Shown: positions 32,457-43,895, numbered from the stretch's first letter. The stretch is DNA of 64,000 bases from Thozetella sp. PMI_491 (GCA_021432635.1 MU270055.1:62001-126000); one strand, 5' to 3'. Program-made: numbers and translations. The notes: generated by a model from the letters alone, not told the origin.

Positions 32457-34500
32457 CCCGACGAGGAATATGCACCAAAGTGGCCGAACTTGCAGGCAAC
32501 TTGTCTAATTACTTAGTTGGGAACTTTACTAGCGTATCCCAGCAGCTCCCGTCGGCGTAGCGGTGTGCTATCCTTGGGAGTAGCTAAGGGACAACCACAC
32601 TCACGTGCGCATGCCTTTTTGCATGTATCCTGGCCTTCGGGTATGCTGTGGCAACTAACATTGAAACGTTTCCCAAAAGCAAGGGTAGTCTCATAAATAT
32701 AGAACAGTGAGGAGATTTTGCTGCTCGCGATGGTGTCTGGTGTAGATCAGGGCCTGGGGGTGGGCGATAAACAGGGTCTTTGCTGCATCCGGCTATGTGT
32801 TGTTAAAAAAAGCGATGGTAGGTCGTGCATCCAATTTTCAGTCATCTCCATATCTTTACGACTTTCGACCAACATCCCCATGTTTCTAACCACTGGTCCT
32901 ATCTCGGCTGGTAAAAAAAGGGAGGGCATATCTTGTTGATTCGCCCCCACTGACTGTTTAGGCGTGGGTTCGTCAAGGATACTGATTGGAAGGGTAGCTG
33001 GTAGGGCGGAATAGGGGAGGGCCTAGAGGAGAGCCCGTTGGGTCGCCACATCTCTAAGCCCCAGCAGCGGACTGCTAGAGGAGACTAGGCAAGGGAAATC
33101 AGGGCAAACACCGCCCCCTCCAGGACCCCAGCCCCACCCGCCCGGGCGACGCAAAGTTGATTGGTGAAGTGAGTGTGAACTCCAAACATAGAAACGAAGC
33201 ATCTCGAAGGTCGACGAAACATCCTGTTTGTTCCGTTGTGGTAGTCACGGGACTGGCTCCTTCCAGACACTGTGCTGCCGACTTCCTTAGCGAGAGGCAG
33301 GAACCACTCGCGATGGACGTCCACTATTGCCTGCCCTCAGGTTCTGTTTAACCCCGCCGCTGATGAGGTCATCGACGTGGGTGGTCCAAGCTCCCCGCAC
33401 TTATTGGTCCCTGTGCCTGAAAATGGAAAGGGTCTGCCTCCAACGGCCGTCCATTCGCTGGGTCTTGACCGGCAACTGGTTCAGGCTTCCCACTCTTTGC
33501 CAAGTTTCACACCGTCCCGGCGCCTGGTGCGCCTGGTTCGGTTGCCAACTTCAGCGGCGCTGGGATCCTCTAATAGGCCCAAGGGGCCGGGTCCTGGCGG
33601 CACATCCTGGCCCCCCCAGTGTCTCCCCGATGTTTGGGGTAGCTTGGCTGCTTTGGGCACGACCCTGAAGTCACCGGCTATGTCATGCACGGCGGATCCC
33701 TGTCATGATGATGTCGCCGCCCCGGGGCCATGCCTGGCAAGCCCGACTCCCCGCCTTGCGCAAATGGTACCTTGGCTTATAGCTATGTGCTCATTCTGCT
33801 ACCTCCGCGAATGAGATGCCCTCCCCCCTCCTGAAGACCCTGCTCGCATCCGAGTTCCCGTTCGCCTGGCCGATCAGTCCCTAGGTTGTCAAGGGTTGTT
33901 TAGACGGCGCCCGGCCGGTCCCCCAGCTGGTGACACGAAGCAGCAGAAGCACGGCGCTGGTGAAGCAGCGGGCAGGCGGGCGGAGAAAAAAGATCGATCG
34001 AGAGCACAATTTCCCGATTCTGAGACCATGTCGTCCATTGACTATGCCGATATACTCCCCTTGGACCCCGGGGAAGGCCAATATCTCTTAACTTCCTATC
34101 TTCTCCTTTCTAGAATTACCACAATTAAATTTCTGTTCCCCTCGAAAGTGTCGAGTGGCTGGTGCTCTCAGCTAGTGCCCTCAGCTATCCGTGGTGTGAC
34201 CTCATCCAGCAGTGCGCCGGAGGTCTCCTCCGGCTCCATATGCAACCCTCTCGTGTCGGGTGGCGACATTATTATCGTGGGCATATGCGCCAAAACGAGT
34301 GATTGATCTTCGGACCGAGTGGTACCTGACCGCCCCAGCGCGCCTGGTTTGATGCTACCATCATAATGTCTTTCGTAAACCTCCCCCGTTGTCCTTCGGA
34401 CTCCCAAATACACTTCATTCCACTCCGCCGGCCTGGCTTCCACCATCAGAACACGACCGATCGTCTTCGCGAAGGTTCCGGTCGGCCTCCTTCCTTTTCA
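32457..34500. other. 2-kb gene-poor region
   Basis: No gene can be supported. Several open frames of 70-180 codons overlap on both strands with no start context, splice structure or recognisable domain. The frame at 34366-34500 is continuous with the kelch gene and may be its extreme N-terminus or 5' UTR. Confidence 0.45.
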
Positions 34501-37363
34501 ATGGTGAGCAAAATTAAGAAGGACCGGAAGTCTATGTTCAAAGAGCTGGGCCTCGATACCGACGATACCGACTCATTGGAGCACTATACCACCGAGAAAG
34601 AGTTCGGCGAGCTAACCGGGCTCTCCCCTGCAACGACGATTGAGGATATTTCCGAGAGGGGGGACGACGAGAAAGGCTGTACGAACTCGCGATCATCCAC
34701 AAATTACGAAGCTCTCTCGTCGCGGTCGGCCGCTTCCAACGACAAGGCTTGGTACTCGAAGCTGGTCACGCGACGACCCAAGATTAAAGCAACATCAACT
34801 GCACCTCCTGGGAGCATAACCACCATGTCGAGGTTCACCACCATAGCTCTCCTAATTGGCCTCGTGCTTCCGGGCGTCAGCTACTACAACGGCGTGGTCG
34901 ACGCCGGTGTCGTTAGGCGCCCTAAGACCTCATATGGACCTTATCTAGATACAAGAGCAGATAGCCCGACACAGGTCTGCAAGCGATGGAGCCACCAAAG
35001 TGAGCCCTCTCTGTAAGCCGCATGGGATCTCATGATCCTAACTAACACTGCATAGGCGCTATGCTCAATGGCACCCTCTACATCTACGGTGGCCAAGCAA
35101 AGACCCAAGAACAACAGGTAAACAATACCTGGAGTAAGCTGCATCCCATCCCATCTCAGCCGGCGGCAGGCTAACATGATGTAGATAACAACTTCGTCAC
35201 AATCGATCTCACCAAATCGTGGGACATCAGTTCACCACCAGTTTCCGCCCTCCCGCAGCCATCAGGTCCACCTGCAGTGGCCAACGGTTACTTGTGGAAT
35301 GACTACAACCATCTCTTCCTCTACGGAGGAGAATTCGCAGACAACCCGTTCGCTCCCCCGGCGCCGGCCTCCGTTTGGCAGTATACCATTGCGAGCAGGA
35401 CGTGGGCGGAATTTAAGGACCCCAAGACGTCGGCGGGCAACAACTCGGATGGGGGCGGCGCGCCCGTGCAACGCGCTGCCGAGGGGGCCGGTGTTTCCGT
35501 ACCTGAACTGGGCACGAGCTGGTACTTCGGCGGCCATCTTGACCTGTCGACAACCCCGGGATGGAGCGACCAGGTTACGCGGGTCTACCTCAAGAGCTTG
35601 CTCGAATTCACCCACCCTGGTTACACCAACAACGGCGTCCAATCTCTTGCAGACGGCACCGGCGCAGGAGAGCAAGGAGTGTTTAGGAACATCACGCAGG
35701 GTGGGCTGCAAACAAATGAGGGCTTCTCAGAGAGAGCTGACGGGATATTGGCTTTCATCCCCGGGTGGGGGGAGAGCGGCGTCCTGCTAGGACTCGGAGG
35801 CGGCACCAACGACACCTTCTCGAACGACATGTCGGTACTCGACGTGTACGACATTGCAAACTCGGTGTGGTACCATCAACAGACCAAGGGCGAGGCGCCA
35901 TCGGTCCGGGTGAACCCATGTGCGGTCGTTGCTTCAGCTCCCGATGCCTCCAGCTTTCAGCTCTACTTGTACGGCGGGCAAAATCTCCAACCATATGTGA
36001 GTCCTCAGCCCCCCTTTCGACTTGGGAGGAAGGAGCTAACAGCTGCTAGAAACAACAAACACAATATTCTGACATGTACATTCTTACAATCCCATCTTTC
36101 ACGTGGATCAAGGTAGATCAGGGCGGAGAAGACATACCGTCCCCCCGGGCTGGCCAGACGTGCACCCTCCGAGACGGCCAGATTGTCCTTGTCGGAGGCT
36201 ACATTGACCCTAATATCCTTTGCGACAGCCCCGGCATCTACGTCTTCAATGCCTCGAGCCTAGCGTGGGCGTCTCGCTTCACGGCATTTGACCATCGGCC
36301 CGACCTGGAGCCCGGCAACTCGGTCCTCGCGGGCTCGTACGGCTACCAGGTGCCGGCGCCCGTCGTGAGCGTTATCGGCGGCGGAGGCGGAGGGGGCGCC
36401 ACGGCGACGACACCGGCCGCAGGGCCAGCGACGGGTGGTCCATTTGCGACTGGCAAGCCGCCTGTTTTTACTGTCACTGCAGCTGGCAATACCGCCACCG
36501 TCACTCAGTGGGGCCCAGGTTCTACGAGCACGAGCACAAGCACCATTCCTGGAGCGCCTGTACCATCCAGCTCATCGGAATCGCATACCTCCACTAGTCC
36601 CGGCCTGGTTGTTGCTGGGGTCCTCGCAGGTCTCGCGGGTCTCGCAGCCGCATATCTTGGGTATTGCACCTGGTTGCACCGACGCCAGGTCGCGGCGTAC
36701 CAGAACCACCTAGCCGTCGCCAACCGCTATAGCCAGTCGAGCACGGGTCTCGGCGGCCTTGCGGCATTCTTTGGCCGCAAGGGCAGCGACAAGAGCAAGA
36801 AGGGCGCCGGCGCCGAGGCTGAGAAGCGCGGGCGTACCCACAAGCGCGATACGTCGACCGATACGGCCGGCTCATTCACCTGGGTGCCCCCGACCGAGCC
36901 AAAGGGCTGGCTGGAAGACCACCCGACTCCAGACAGTGGTGGCTACAGCAGCGCCTCGCCGATGCCGCCGCCCGGCTACGCGGGACCGTATGGCCCACGG
37001 CCGGTGCCATGGGTCTCGGGCGCTAACAGCAGTGCGACAGGTAGCGGGAGCGGCACCGCATCGCTGCCCAGCGCAGCGACGGGAAGCGGTGGTATGGCGA
37101 GTATGGGGAGCGGTGGCATGGCCAGCGTCGGCAGCGGCGGTATGGCCAGTATAGGAAGCGGCGGCCGGCCCAGCATAGGAGGTGAGATAATGGAAGCTCG
37201 GCCGGGCCTGAGGAGGGCGATCAGTGCCGACAGTGACAGCTCGACCGAGAATTTGCTGGAAGGACAGGAACCTAGCTTCTTCAGCGTGGTGATGGGACCG
37301 CGGAGAGCTCTGCGCGTGGTTAATGGTCTAGAGGGGGGGTTGGAGCCTAATGATCATCACTGA
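34501..37363 (+). CDS. Kelch-repeat type transmembrane protein, 4 exons
   Basis: Exons 34501-34999, 35056-35133, 35185-35996 and 36050-37363 join in phase to 901 residues (introns 56, 51 and 53 nt). Kelch-like blades include GTLYIYGGQA, HLFLYGGEF, TSWYFGGHL, GVLLGLGGGTNDTFSNDM, FQLYLYGGQN and QIVLVGGYID, six in all, forming a probable beta-propeller. A hydrophobic segment at about residues 109-130 could be a signal anchor; a clear membrane helix (GLVVAGVLAGLAGLAAAYLGYCTWL) lies near residue 650. The cytosolic tail has tandem GSGGMAS copies at 37085-37160. Starts at 34366 (945 residues) or 34825 (793 residues, placing the hydrophobic segment as a normal signal peptide) are alternatives; the last best fits related fungal kelch proteins. 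Blades would face outside. Function unknown. Confidence 0.8.
37085..37165 (+). repeat. Coding minisatellite in the kelch gene
   Basis: About 24-bp units encoding GSGGMAS plus one variable residue (M, V or I) are repeated three to four times in tandem. The units differ at only a few positions, suggesting recent slippage and possible length variation between strains. Confidence 0.7.
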
Positions 37364-37587
37364 GACGACTTCTCTTTGTTTTGTGTATAGCCATCTTGGT
37401 ATAGAACGACTGTAACGAATACGCCGATGTACTATAATGAATACAAAGTCACATTTGATACAAAATGCGCCGTTCCTAACAATGGAGTCAAGAATGCCTT
37501 GGAGATAGGTAAGGTCTCTTGTACGCTTCCGAGCTCGCCTACGGTAGGTAAGCTGCAGTGAGTGTATCGAGGGAATATCGCGATCAC

Positions 37588-39026
37588 TCAGAGCTTGAAG
37601 TCGGCATTCGCCTTCTCCCATCCATTCGGTGTCTCCTCATGCGCGGCAACCCTCTCCGACAGGCGGAGCTTCAGAGCCCGCGACCGCTCCGTGCAGAGCT
37701 CGTACATGGTCGTCAGGTTGAAGAGCAGAGTGTGCGAGGACCGGCTAGCGTCGACCAGCGTCTCTAGCAGCGCCTTGCCCTCCTGCATCTTGCCCACGTA
37801 GAGCAGGCACACGGCCGTGTTGACTCCAATCATCTCGTCGTCGGACGTCTCCTTCAGCTCGCGCCACCGCTCCAGCGCGCTGCCGTACTCACCGTCGGCC
37901 ATGTCGCAGAGAGCAGCGATGATCTGGGCGGTCGTCTCGCCGGGCTTGATGCAGCGGCGCGCGGCGTCGGCGTCGCCGACATGGAGCCACAGCAGGGCCT
38001 TGGACATGGCCAGCTTCCCGTCCGGGCGCTCCTTCATGGTGGCGAGGTGGTGAATCGCGCCGGGCAGGTCGTCCATCTCGATCAGCGCGCCCGCAACCTT
38101 GATGCCCAGCGCACCTAGGCGCTCCTTCCACAGCTCGCGCGCCGAGTTGTCGTGGCGTGCTGTAGCCTCAGTGAGGTGCCCGCGCGCATCCCGGGCGAGC
38201 TCGTAGTAGCTCATGACGGCGCGGCGCGGGTCCCCGAAGCCCATGGCCTGCAGGCGCACGTTGAGCACGCGGAGTTCCCACGGCACTAGGTGCTGGCCGG
38301 TGATCTCGTCGAGGTAGAATACGCTGTTGAGGTCCTCGAGCGCCTTGACCTCCTGCGCCGCCATGGCGGTGGCGTCGATCAGTGTCAAGCAGGCCAGGCG
38401 CGTGTGCAGTAGGCTGAAGATGCGGGCATGGTCGGTGGGATCTGGCGCCGGGACGTCGCCGGTGCCGGTCAGGGCCTGCGTAGCGGCGATGGCGGCCGCG
38501 CGGTACTGTCCGCGGGCCAGGAGCTCCTCGAGCGGCGTGTCCGGGGCGGGCTGCTTGGGCGAGTTGCGGAAGGCAAAGGGCGTGGTCAGCGGGGTGAGCG
38601 GGTGGTAGACCTCCGGCCGGAGGAGATACGAGAAGTCCTTGGGGGCGTTCACCCGCTTGGGGGCCGGCGACTGCGCTGCCGACCGGGGCAGCGGGGACCG
38701 TATCGTGGGGCTCGGCTGCCCTGACGAAGAAGCTACGAGTCGCTGGGACTGCGGCCCCAGCGGCGAGCCAAGCGGTGAGCCCAGAGGGCCTCTGCGGCGA
38801 GGTCAGATCAATATATGGCACAGGGTCGAGCAGCGAAAGTAGGTAAGGCGCCTCACCCATCGACATCGAGAGGCCCCCTAGTCGCTGACCTCGGTCGGGA
38901 TGCTTGGTTGGGGCAGCGTCAGCGTTTGACCAAAGCAAGAGCAGCTCACATTCCAGGCCCCTCACCTTTGGCTGCCGATCTTGTCCTCGTATGCCCCTTT
39001 GGCTCGAGACGTGGTGATTGATCCAT
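37588..39026 (-). CDS. TRAPPC12-like TRAPP complex subunit, 3 exons
   Basis: Exons 39026-38966, 38902-38857 and 38791-37588 join in phase to 436 residues (introns 63 and 65 nt; donors GTGAGG, branch sites CTGAC). The N-terminal 100 residues are Ser/Pro/Arg-rich. FSYLLRPEVYHPL (about 105) begins the conserved part, and the C-terminal helical TPR-like half ends with NTAVCLLYVGKMQEGKALLETL and LLFNLTTMYELCTERS, which correspond closely to the C-terminus of metazoan TRAPPC12. TRAPP complexes act as Rab GEFs and tethers in ER-Golgi traffic and autophagy. A competing reading through intron 2 (MSMGEAPYLLSLLDP) is in a different frame and was rejected. Part of exon 2 and intron 2 is duplicated beside the NLR. 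Confidence 0.85.
38826..38893. repeat. 68-bp perfect direct repeat, copy 1 (inside TRAPPC12 exon 2/intron 2)
   Basis: Identical base for base to 39545-39612, in the same orientation and 719 bp apart. This copy lies inside an intact gene and so is probably the source. Confidence 0.95.
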
Positions 39027-39596
39027 GCTGGCCCTCGCTGAACTGGGACGTGAATCAAGCATCGGCGGGCATCTGGGAAGGCTGTCACGGGCAGGCTAGC
39101 TCCGGTGGGTTTGGGGCAGTTGTTTGGCGAATGCCCAGGTCATGCGTCAGCCTGGTGATGGCCCAATGATGTCCCGTGCCAGCCAGGCTGCTAGCGGGCA
39201 GCCCCACCAACGCTAACGCGACTCTACAGGCGACAATGCCGCTTAGGTTCACTCAGATTACGGGTTAGCCAGTGGCCCTATATTCCAGGATGGAAAATCA
39301 AATAGTCAGTTAGCCGAAAGAGAAAAAAAAAATACGATGTATAAATGGAGAGAAATGCACTAGCGGTTTGTCTGGTTCCTAAAGCTACTCTTACAGATCC
39401 TGCTTACTAGAAATATCTTGAAGATTCTATAATAATAGGAACATGCACTAGACATAAATTTACCTACCATTCTCCCACATTATTCCCATGGCACGCTTTG
39501 ACAGAGTAAAAGGATAAGAAGAAGGGGGAAACGATAGGATTCATTCGAGCAGCGAAAGTAGGTAAGGCGCCTCACCCATCGACATCGAGAGGCCCC
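39027..39596. other. Junction region between TRAPPC12 promoter and NLR 3' end
   Basis: Holds the TRAPPC12 upstream sequence, then an AT-rich patch from about 39280 to 39540 unlike the GC-rich TRAPPC12 side. Copy 2 of the 68-bp repeat begins at 39545. No gene seen. Confidence 0.5.
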
Positions 39597-39612
39597 CTAG
39601 TCGCTGACCTCG
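39545..39612. repeat. 68-bp perfect direct repeat, copy 2 (end of the NLR gene)
   Basis: Same sequence as 38826-38893. It includes the last coding bases of the NLR and its TAG stop at 39597-39599. Bases flanking the two copies differ immediately on both sides, so the boundaries are sharp. Confidence 0.95.
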
Positions 39613-42600
39613 TGAAAGTCAGCGCCTTGCTCTCGCCATAGTTGTACGATCTCGTGGTGGCCACTTCTTGAAGCGGCTTCGAGGGCTCTACGTCCTCTTG
39701 CGCCAACAGTAGCGCCATACTCGAGTAACAGCTGCACGATCTCGCGGTAGCCACGTCTTGAGGCGGCNNNNNNNNNNNNNNNNNNNNNNNNNNNNNNNNN
39801 NNNNNNNNNNNNNNNNNNNNNNNNNNNNNNNNNNNNNNNNNNNNNNNNNNNNNNNNNNNNNNNNNNNNNNNNNNNNNNNNNNNNNNNNNNNNNNNNNNNN
39901 NNNNNNNNNNNNNNNNNNNNNNNNNNNNNNNNNNNNNGCCACGTCTTGAGGCGGCATGGAGGGCTGTAGTTCCTAGACTTCGTGCATTAACGCTGGCGCC
40001 GCGCTCGAGTAACAGCTGCACGATATCGCGGTGGCCACCTCCTGAGGCGGCATGGAAGGCTGTAGTTCTCCGACTTCGTGCATTAACGTTGGCGCCATGC
40101 TCGAGTAATAGCTGCACGATCTCGCGGTGGCCATTTCTTGAGGCGGCATAGAGGGCTGTGTCGACTTCGCCTTCTGCGTCGATGTCTGTACTCTCTTTGG
40201 CTAAAATATCTTCAACAACTAGCGTTAGACCTAGCTGGCTCGCTAAAGTTAAATTAGTTGGCTTTTCGAGATTGGTATACCTGTGTCGAAAATACTGAGT
40301 CATCCACAAATTTGCCTGCGCTCCGGCCACATTGCAGAGTATACGCGCATCATCCCGCGATTGGTCTGCAACGGTATCTTCCTGTGAGACAAAGTGTAAA
40401 TGCCAGTACTCAGCAGCGTATGGGAGGAACAAATGCTGGCTATCGGAAAAGCGCTGGACTGGTGGAACATCTGGCAGGAGCAAATAGTGAAGGCAGACGA
40501 GCGATATAGTACTGTGTGACTTTGACATGCTGAAGCGTCCCTCCCACTTGCCCTGTCTTTTAGGATTGGTAAGGAACTCTCTCGCTGTCTGATGAATTAA
40601 AGACAGCTTTGAGTCGTGGACACTGATGAAGAGACCACAAAGATTTTGGACTGTACTTTTAAAGTCAAGAAGCTCCCATAAGTCCGATTCCATTTCGGTA
40701 TAGGAGGGAAACCGCTGCTCCTGCATGGCTAATGTTAATGCAACGTTCGCCTCGTCGAGAGTTAGGGGTCGCGCTGCAGCGAGAACAATTTGAAGAAGTA
40801 TCTCTGTCTGCGATTCATCCGGGCTCCGGCTTAAGATCTTGTCGTATGCCTCCGATACCCGGGATGGAATGTCAGACAATAGTCGCTCTATGCTTGACAA
40901 CTTCTTATAGACGCTCATTTTTTCCTTGATTGTGTCGAATATGAGATAGAGCCAGAGGTATGTGCGGTTCTCCATGCTTTTCAGGCGGTCGGAAAGCCTA
41001 CATTGGTCGCGAGCGTTAAAATTCCGTGCGATGGCTTGCACACGCTCATCGATGACCAGATTTATCTCTCGGCTAATATCCGCAGATTTATCATCGCCAT
41101 CGAAGCGCAGATACTCAGTCGCTGGAAATCCGGCAAAAGCAGCCTCTAAAGTATCGTAAGGACGACTGGTGATAAGGAACTTTAGCTTAGAAGACTGAGG
41201 CAGCTGATGTTGACTGCAGTAGAGTTCTTTGAGTTTGTTGATGAGTTGATCCCTGCTCGTCTCCTCGCATTCGTCAAGAGCATCTAGAACGCAAACGACT
41301 TCTCCAATATCTGGGGATTTGGCACACCCCTCGAGGATTTGCCACAGCTCGGAGAAATTATACTTGAGCTTACTGCCGTGGTTCTTATGTCTGGGTAGGG
41401 CGAGTCTAACTAAACTGCCGGTAAGGTCCTTCGTGAAAAGTTGGTGGAGAATCGTACACAAGGCGTTGGTGCTGTTCATACGATATTCATCTCCGTCTTT
41501 AAAAAAGAAATAGCAGACAGTTGAGGTAAGGTTTGTGGTTATCCGATTCTCATCAATCAGAGCTCGCGACAGGACCGATTTTCCACACCCAGGGCCGGCA
41601 GAGACCCAAAGCAAACGAGACGTGCTGGAGTCTCGCCATTCGCGAAATCGGTTGTCGCTGAAGAACCATTCACATGTGCCTTCCACCCTAAGCGGGTTGA
41701 AGTTCTTGGAGCTTTCGTAGTCGGATGCCAGATCTTCAAGGAGCTGCTTTTCATTCGGGTCCTCGTACGATCTCTTATTCGACAAGCTGGCTTGCAGAGT
41801 ATTGGCCCCTCTCTTGTGGTTATCATTGTTGGAGGAAGAACTGAGAGATCTGTGGTAGATCTGGCCGAGGGTGTAGCCAACCTTGTCGTACTCAGCATCG
41901 TATGACGCAAACTTGACAAGGTCTGAGTGTGTTCGATGTATTGCCATTGAATGGTTCGGCGAAGATTCGGTAGGCAAACAGCTGGTTGCAGAAGCGGGAG
42001 TCACGAGACACTGGAGGGGCCCGTCCATCTTAAACTTTCCGGGTGAATGCTGTGCTTGTGTTAGCACTGCTGCTTCTGGTGGTACAAAAGACACTTACCT
42101 CGTTTGCTGTCGGCGATTCTCTTGTCTCATAGAAGCAAAACAGCTCAAAGTTCATCTGTTTTAACACCTTGGAAAAGTTTTTCTTTTGCAGTGCCAAGAT
42201 ATATGAGTTCACAGCACTAAGCGAGTCGAGCAGGGGCCGGTTTGGCTTGTTCTTGACCATGGGAATGAGTGACTTGATGTCCATTCCATCGTTAGGAACG
42301 CCAAAGAAGAGGGCTCCAAAGATGAGATTAATCAGATCCGAGTCCGAGTCAGACTCGATCAATCCGATCAATGCCTCCTTGATTAACAGCCCACCGAGGC
42401 TGTGGCCAATAAGCACGAGATGTTTCTTTCTGGATCGTAGGAGTTGGCTTAGAGCAAGCTGGAGCGAGCTTGCGAGGTCACCGAGGTGACTGAAGTTGCT
42501 GCTGGCTTGCAGCCCACTCTCATAGCCGTATATCATCACTCTGACCTTCGGTATGCTCTGGGGTAGACTGTCGATTAACCACATATGGCCATCCTTCTTG

Positions 42601-43061
42601 TGAACAAAGGACCCATAGGCGTGGCTCCCCAGGCCGGAGACAGCTACGACATCGATCTCATGCCTATCGGCGATAGGGTTGAACAGGGCCGTAATGCCGC
42701 TAAAGTGCTGGTCGATTGAGAGTTTAATGGTCTGAAAGGAACCACGTTTTCGCTTAGGACCGGGTTGTGCGGTCTCGGATGGCACGGAGATATCGATTGT
42801 CAGTTGGCTGCTGCGTTCAAGTGTAGCTAGTTGCGTTGGGAGGCTGCCAAAGCGGATCGTTGCGACTTGGGTTGGGACCCGATATCCACAGGGATCAGGT
42901 GCCAATGTGCGAACGGAGACGCCATTCCCACTCCTGATGTGATCCTCTTCATTCCTCGTAATTTGTAAAGCCGGACAGTTTTGGAGAACCTCTGTCAACC
43001 TAGTCTTGTCGAAATCCAACGGCACGCCTTGGACTCTCCAGGTCTGACGACTGGGATCCAT
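39597..43061 (-). CDS. Fungal NLR: alpha/beta-hydrolase (SesB-like)-NACHT-ankyrin protein, 2 exons, with assembly gap
   Basis: Exon 1 is 43061-42099 and exon 2 starts at 42049 (49-nt intron, phase 0). Residues 1-321 form a SERAC1/SesB-like alpha/beta hydrolase with LVLIGHSLGGLLIKEAL (Ser about 221). The NACHT domain has Walker A AGPGCGKS (about 472) and Walker B VVCVLDALDECEE (about 570). Ankyrin repeats follow, about 33 residues each and nearly identical in DNA. The array is interrupted by 170 Ns. Downstream, the ankyrin frame (AASRRGYREIVQLLLE) continues to GADFHEVSD and stops at 39597. 1025 residues precede the gap and 56 follow it; a likely full length is about 1140. Fungal NLRs sense non-self and trigger cell death. 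A plain reading through the Ns to 39572 is out of frame after the gap. Confidence 0.87.
39632..40160 (-). repeat. Tandem 99-bp ankyrin-coding repeats
   Basis: Units of 99 bp encoding about 33 residues recur with few differences, for example 39938-40035, 40036-40134 and the units at 39632-39767. High identity between units suggests recent duplication or concerted evolution, as reported for repeat domains of fungal allorecognition NLRs. Confidence 0.8.
39768..39937. other. Assembly gap (170 Ns)
   Basis: Unresolved bases inside the ankyrin repeat array. Both flanks are repeat DNA in the same ankyrin phase, so the true length should be 81 + 99n bp (81, 180, 279...). 180 bp is closest to the stated 170. 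Confidence 0.95.
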
Positions 43062-43895
43062 TTTGAGCAGTCGAGGTGATCGTCAAGCTCGCTTTGGGGA
43101 CGGGTGTTCGACGTGGGTTTGCGACGATACTGCACCGGGTTAGTCAAGCCTCATCTGCCAGAGTCGACACCTTTGAGTCGGTACAAGCAGCTGTAGCTAG
43201 TTTCTGGAAATGCTCTTACGTTTTCGAAGCGCCGCAGCGGGGTCTCGATGGCCGCCCGCAGAAATCGTAGATCGTTGTTTTTCGTGACTTTGGTAATTGC
43301 TTTCTTGGGCTGATCGCGAGGCTGAGAATCCCCGCCTGGCGACGGCGGCCAATGGTATCGTGCAGCAGACATCGGCCACCTTTAGTTGAGGGGGCCGACG
43401 GCTGCGCTGCATAGGGACAGCGATGGCTGGACAGGACCATAATTCTTGCAACCCACATTTTATGGTGATCCAACCTCCGCGGTACTAGATAAAGGTCCTG
43501 ATCAGTACACGGCATAGAGGAATGAGGGCCGAGTGCTTATGTACATAAGCGTCGGAGAAGGGCTACAGTCTAGACTCAAATGCTCTCTATACACAAGTGG
43601 GAATACCCATTTACAGCGACTCTCCTCTAAGGTATGTATGCTGTGGTTATCAAGCTAGAGGAAGCCCCACTGAAAAAGCGATCTTAGTACTTGTCCGCCG
43701 CTTGTGACGGCTTGTCAATTGTCATAGGCCCCCGCTAGCGTATTGTATGCCGAGCCTTGGCCGTAATCACTGTCACTAATAGCCCGACTGCTCTGGTGCG
43801 ACCGGCGAAACACGGGCTGCCAACAGCCATACGGGCTCCTGAGGCTTTTCTTCACTTCTTTAACTTCTAGAATTTTTTCGTAGAGAACGGCCACA
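43062..43895. other. Divergent intergenic region (NLR / membrane-anchored protein)
   Basis: No gene seen. Short frames overlap on both strands without domain or splice evidence. AT-rich near 43515-43700. Confidence 0.45.

Noticed and set aside
33272..33814. 180-codon plus-strand frame
   Set aside because: No ATG context, homology feature or splice support; overlaps other frames of similar length.
38168..39088. 306-codon minus-strand frame overlapping TRAPPC12
   Set aside because: It reads through two introns and then out of frame through the TRAPPC12 coding sequence; the spliced model keeps the conserved protein.
39572..39596. Apparent NLR C-terminus reading SATRGPLDVDG
   Set aside because: It results from reading 170 Ns as if the length were exact. 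The ankyrin frame stops at 39597-39599; the extra peptide is the TRAPPC12 exon 2 frame of the duplicated 68 bp.
39632..40160. Regular repeats that could suggest CRISPR or satellite DNA
   Set aside because: They are contiguous 99-bp coding units with the ankyrin consensus and no spacers.
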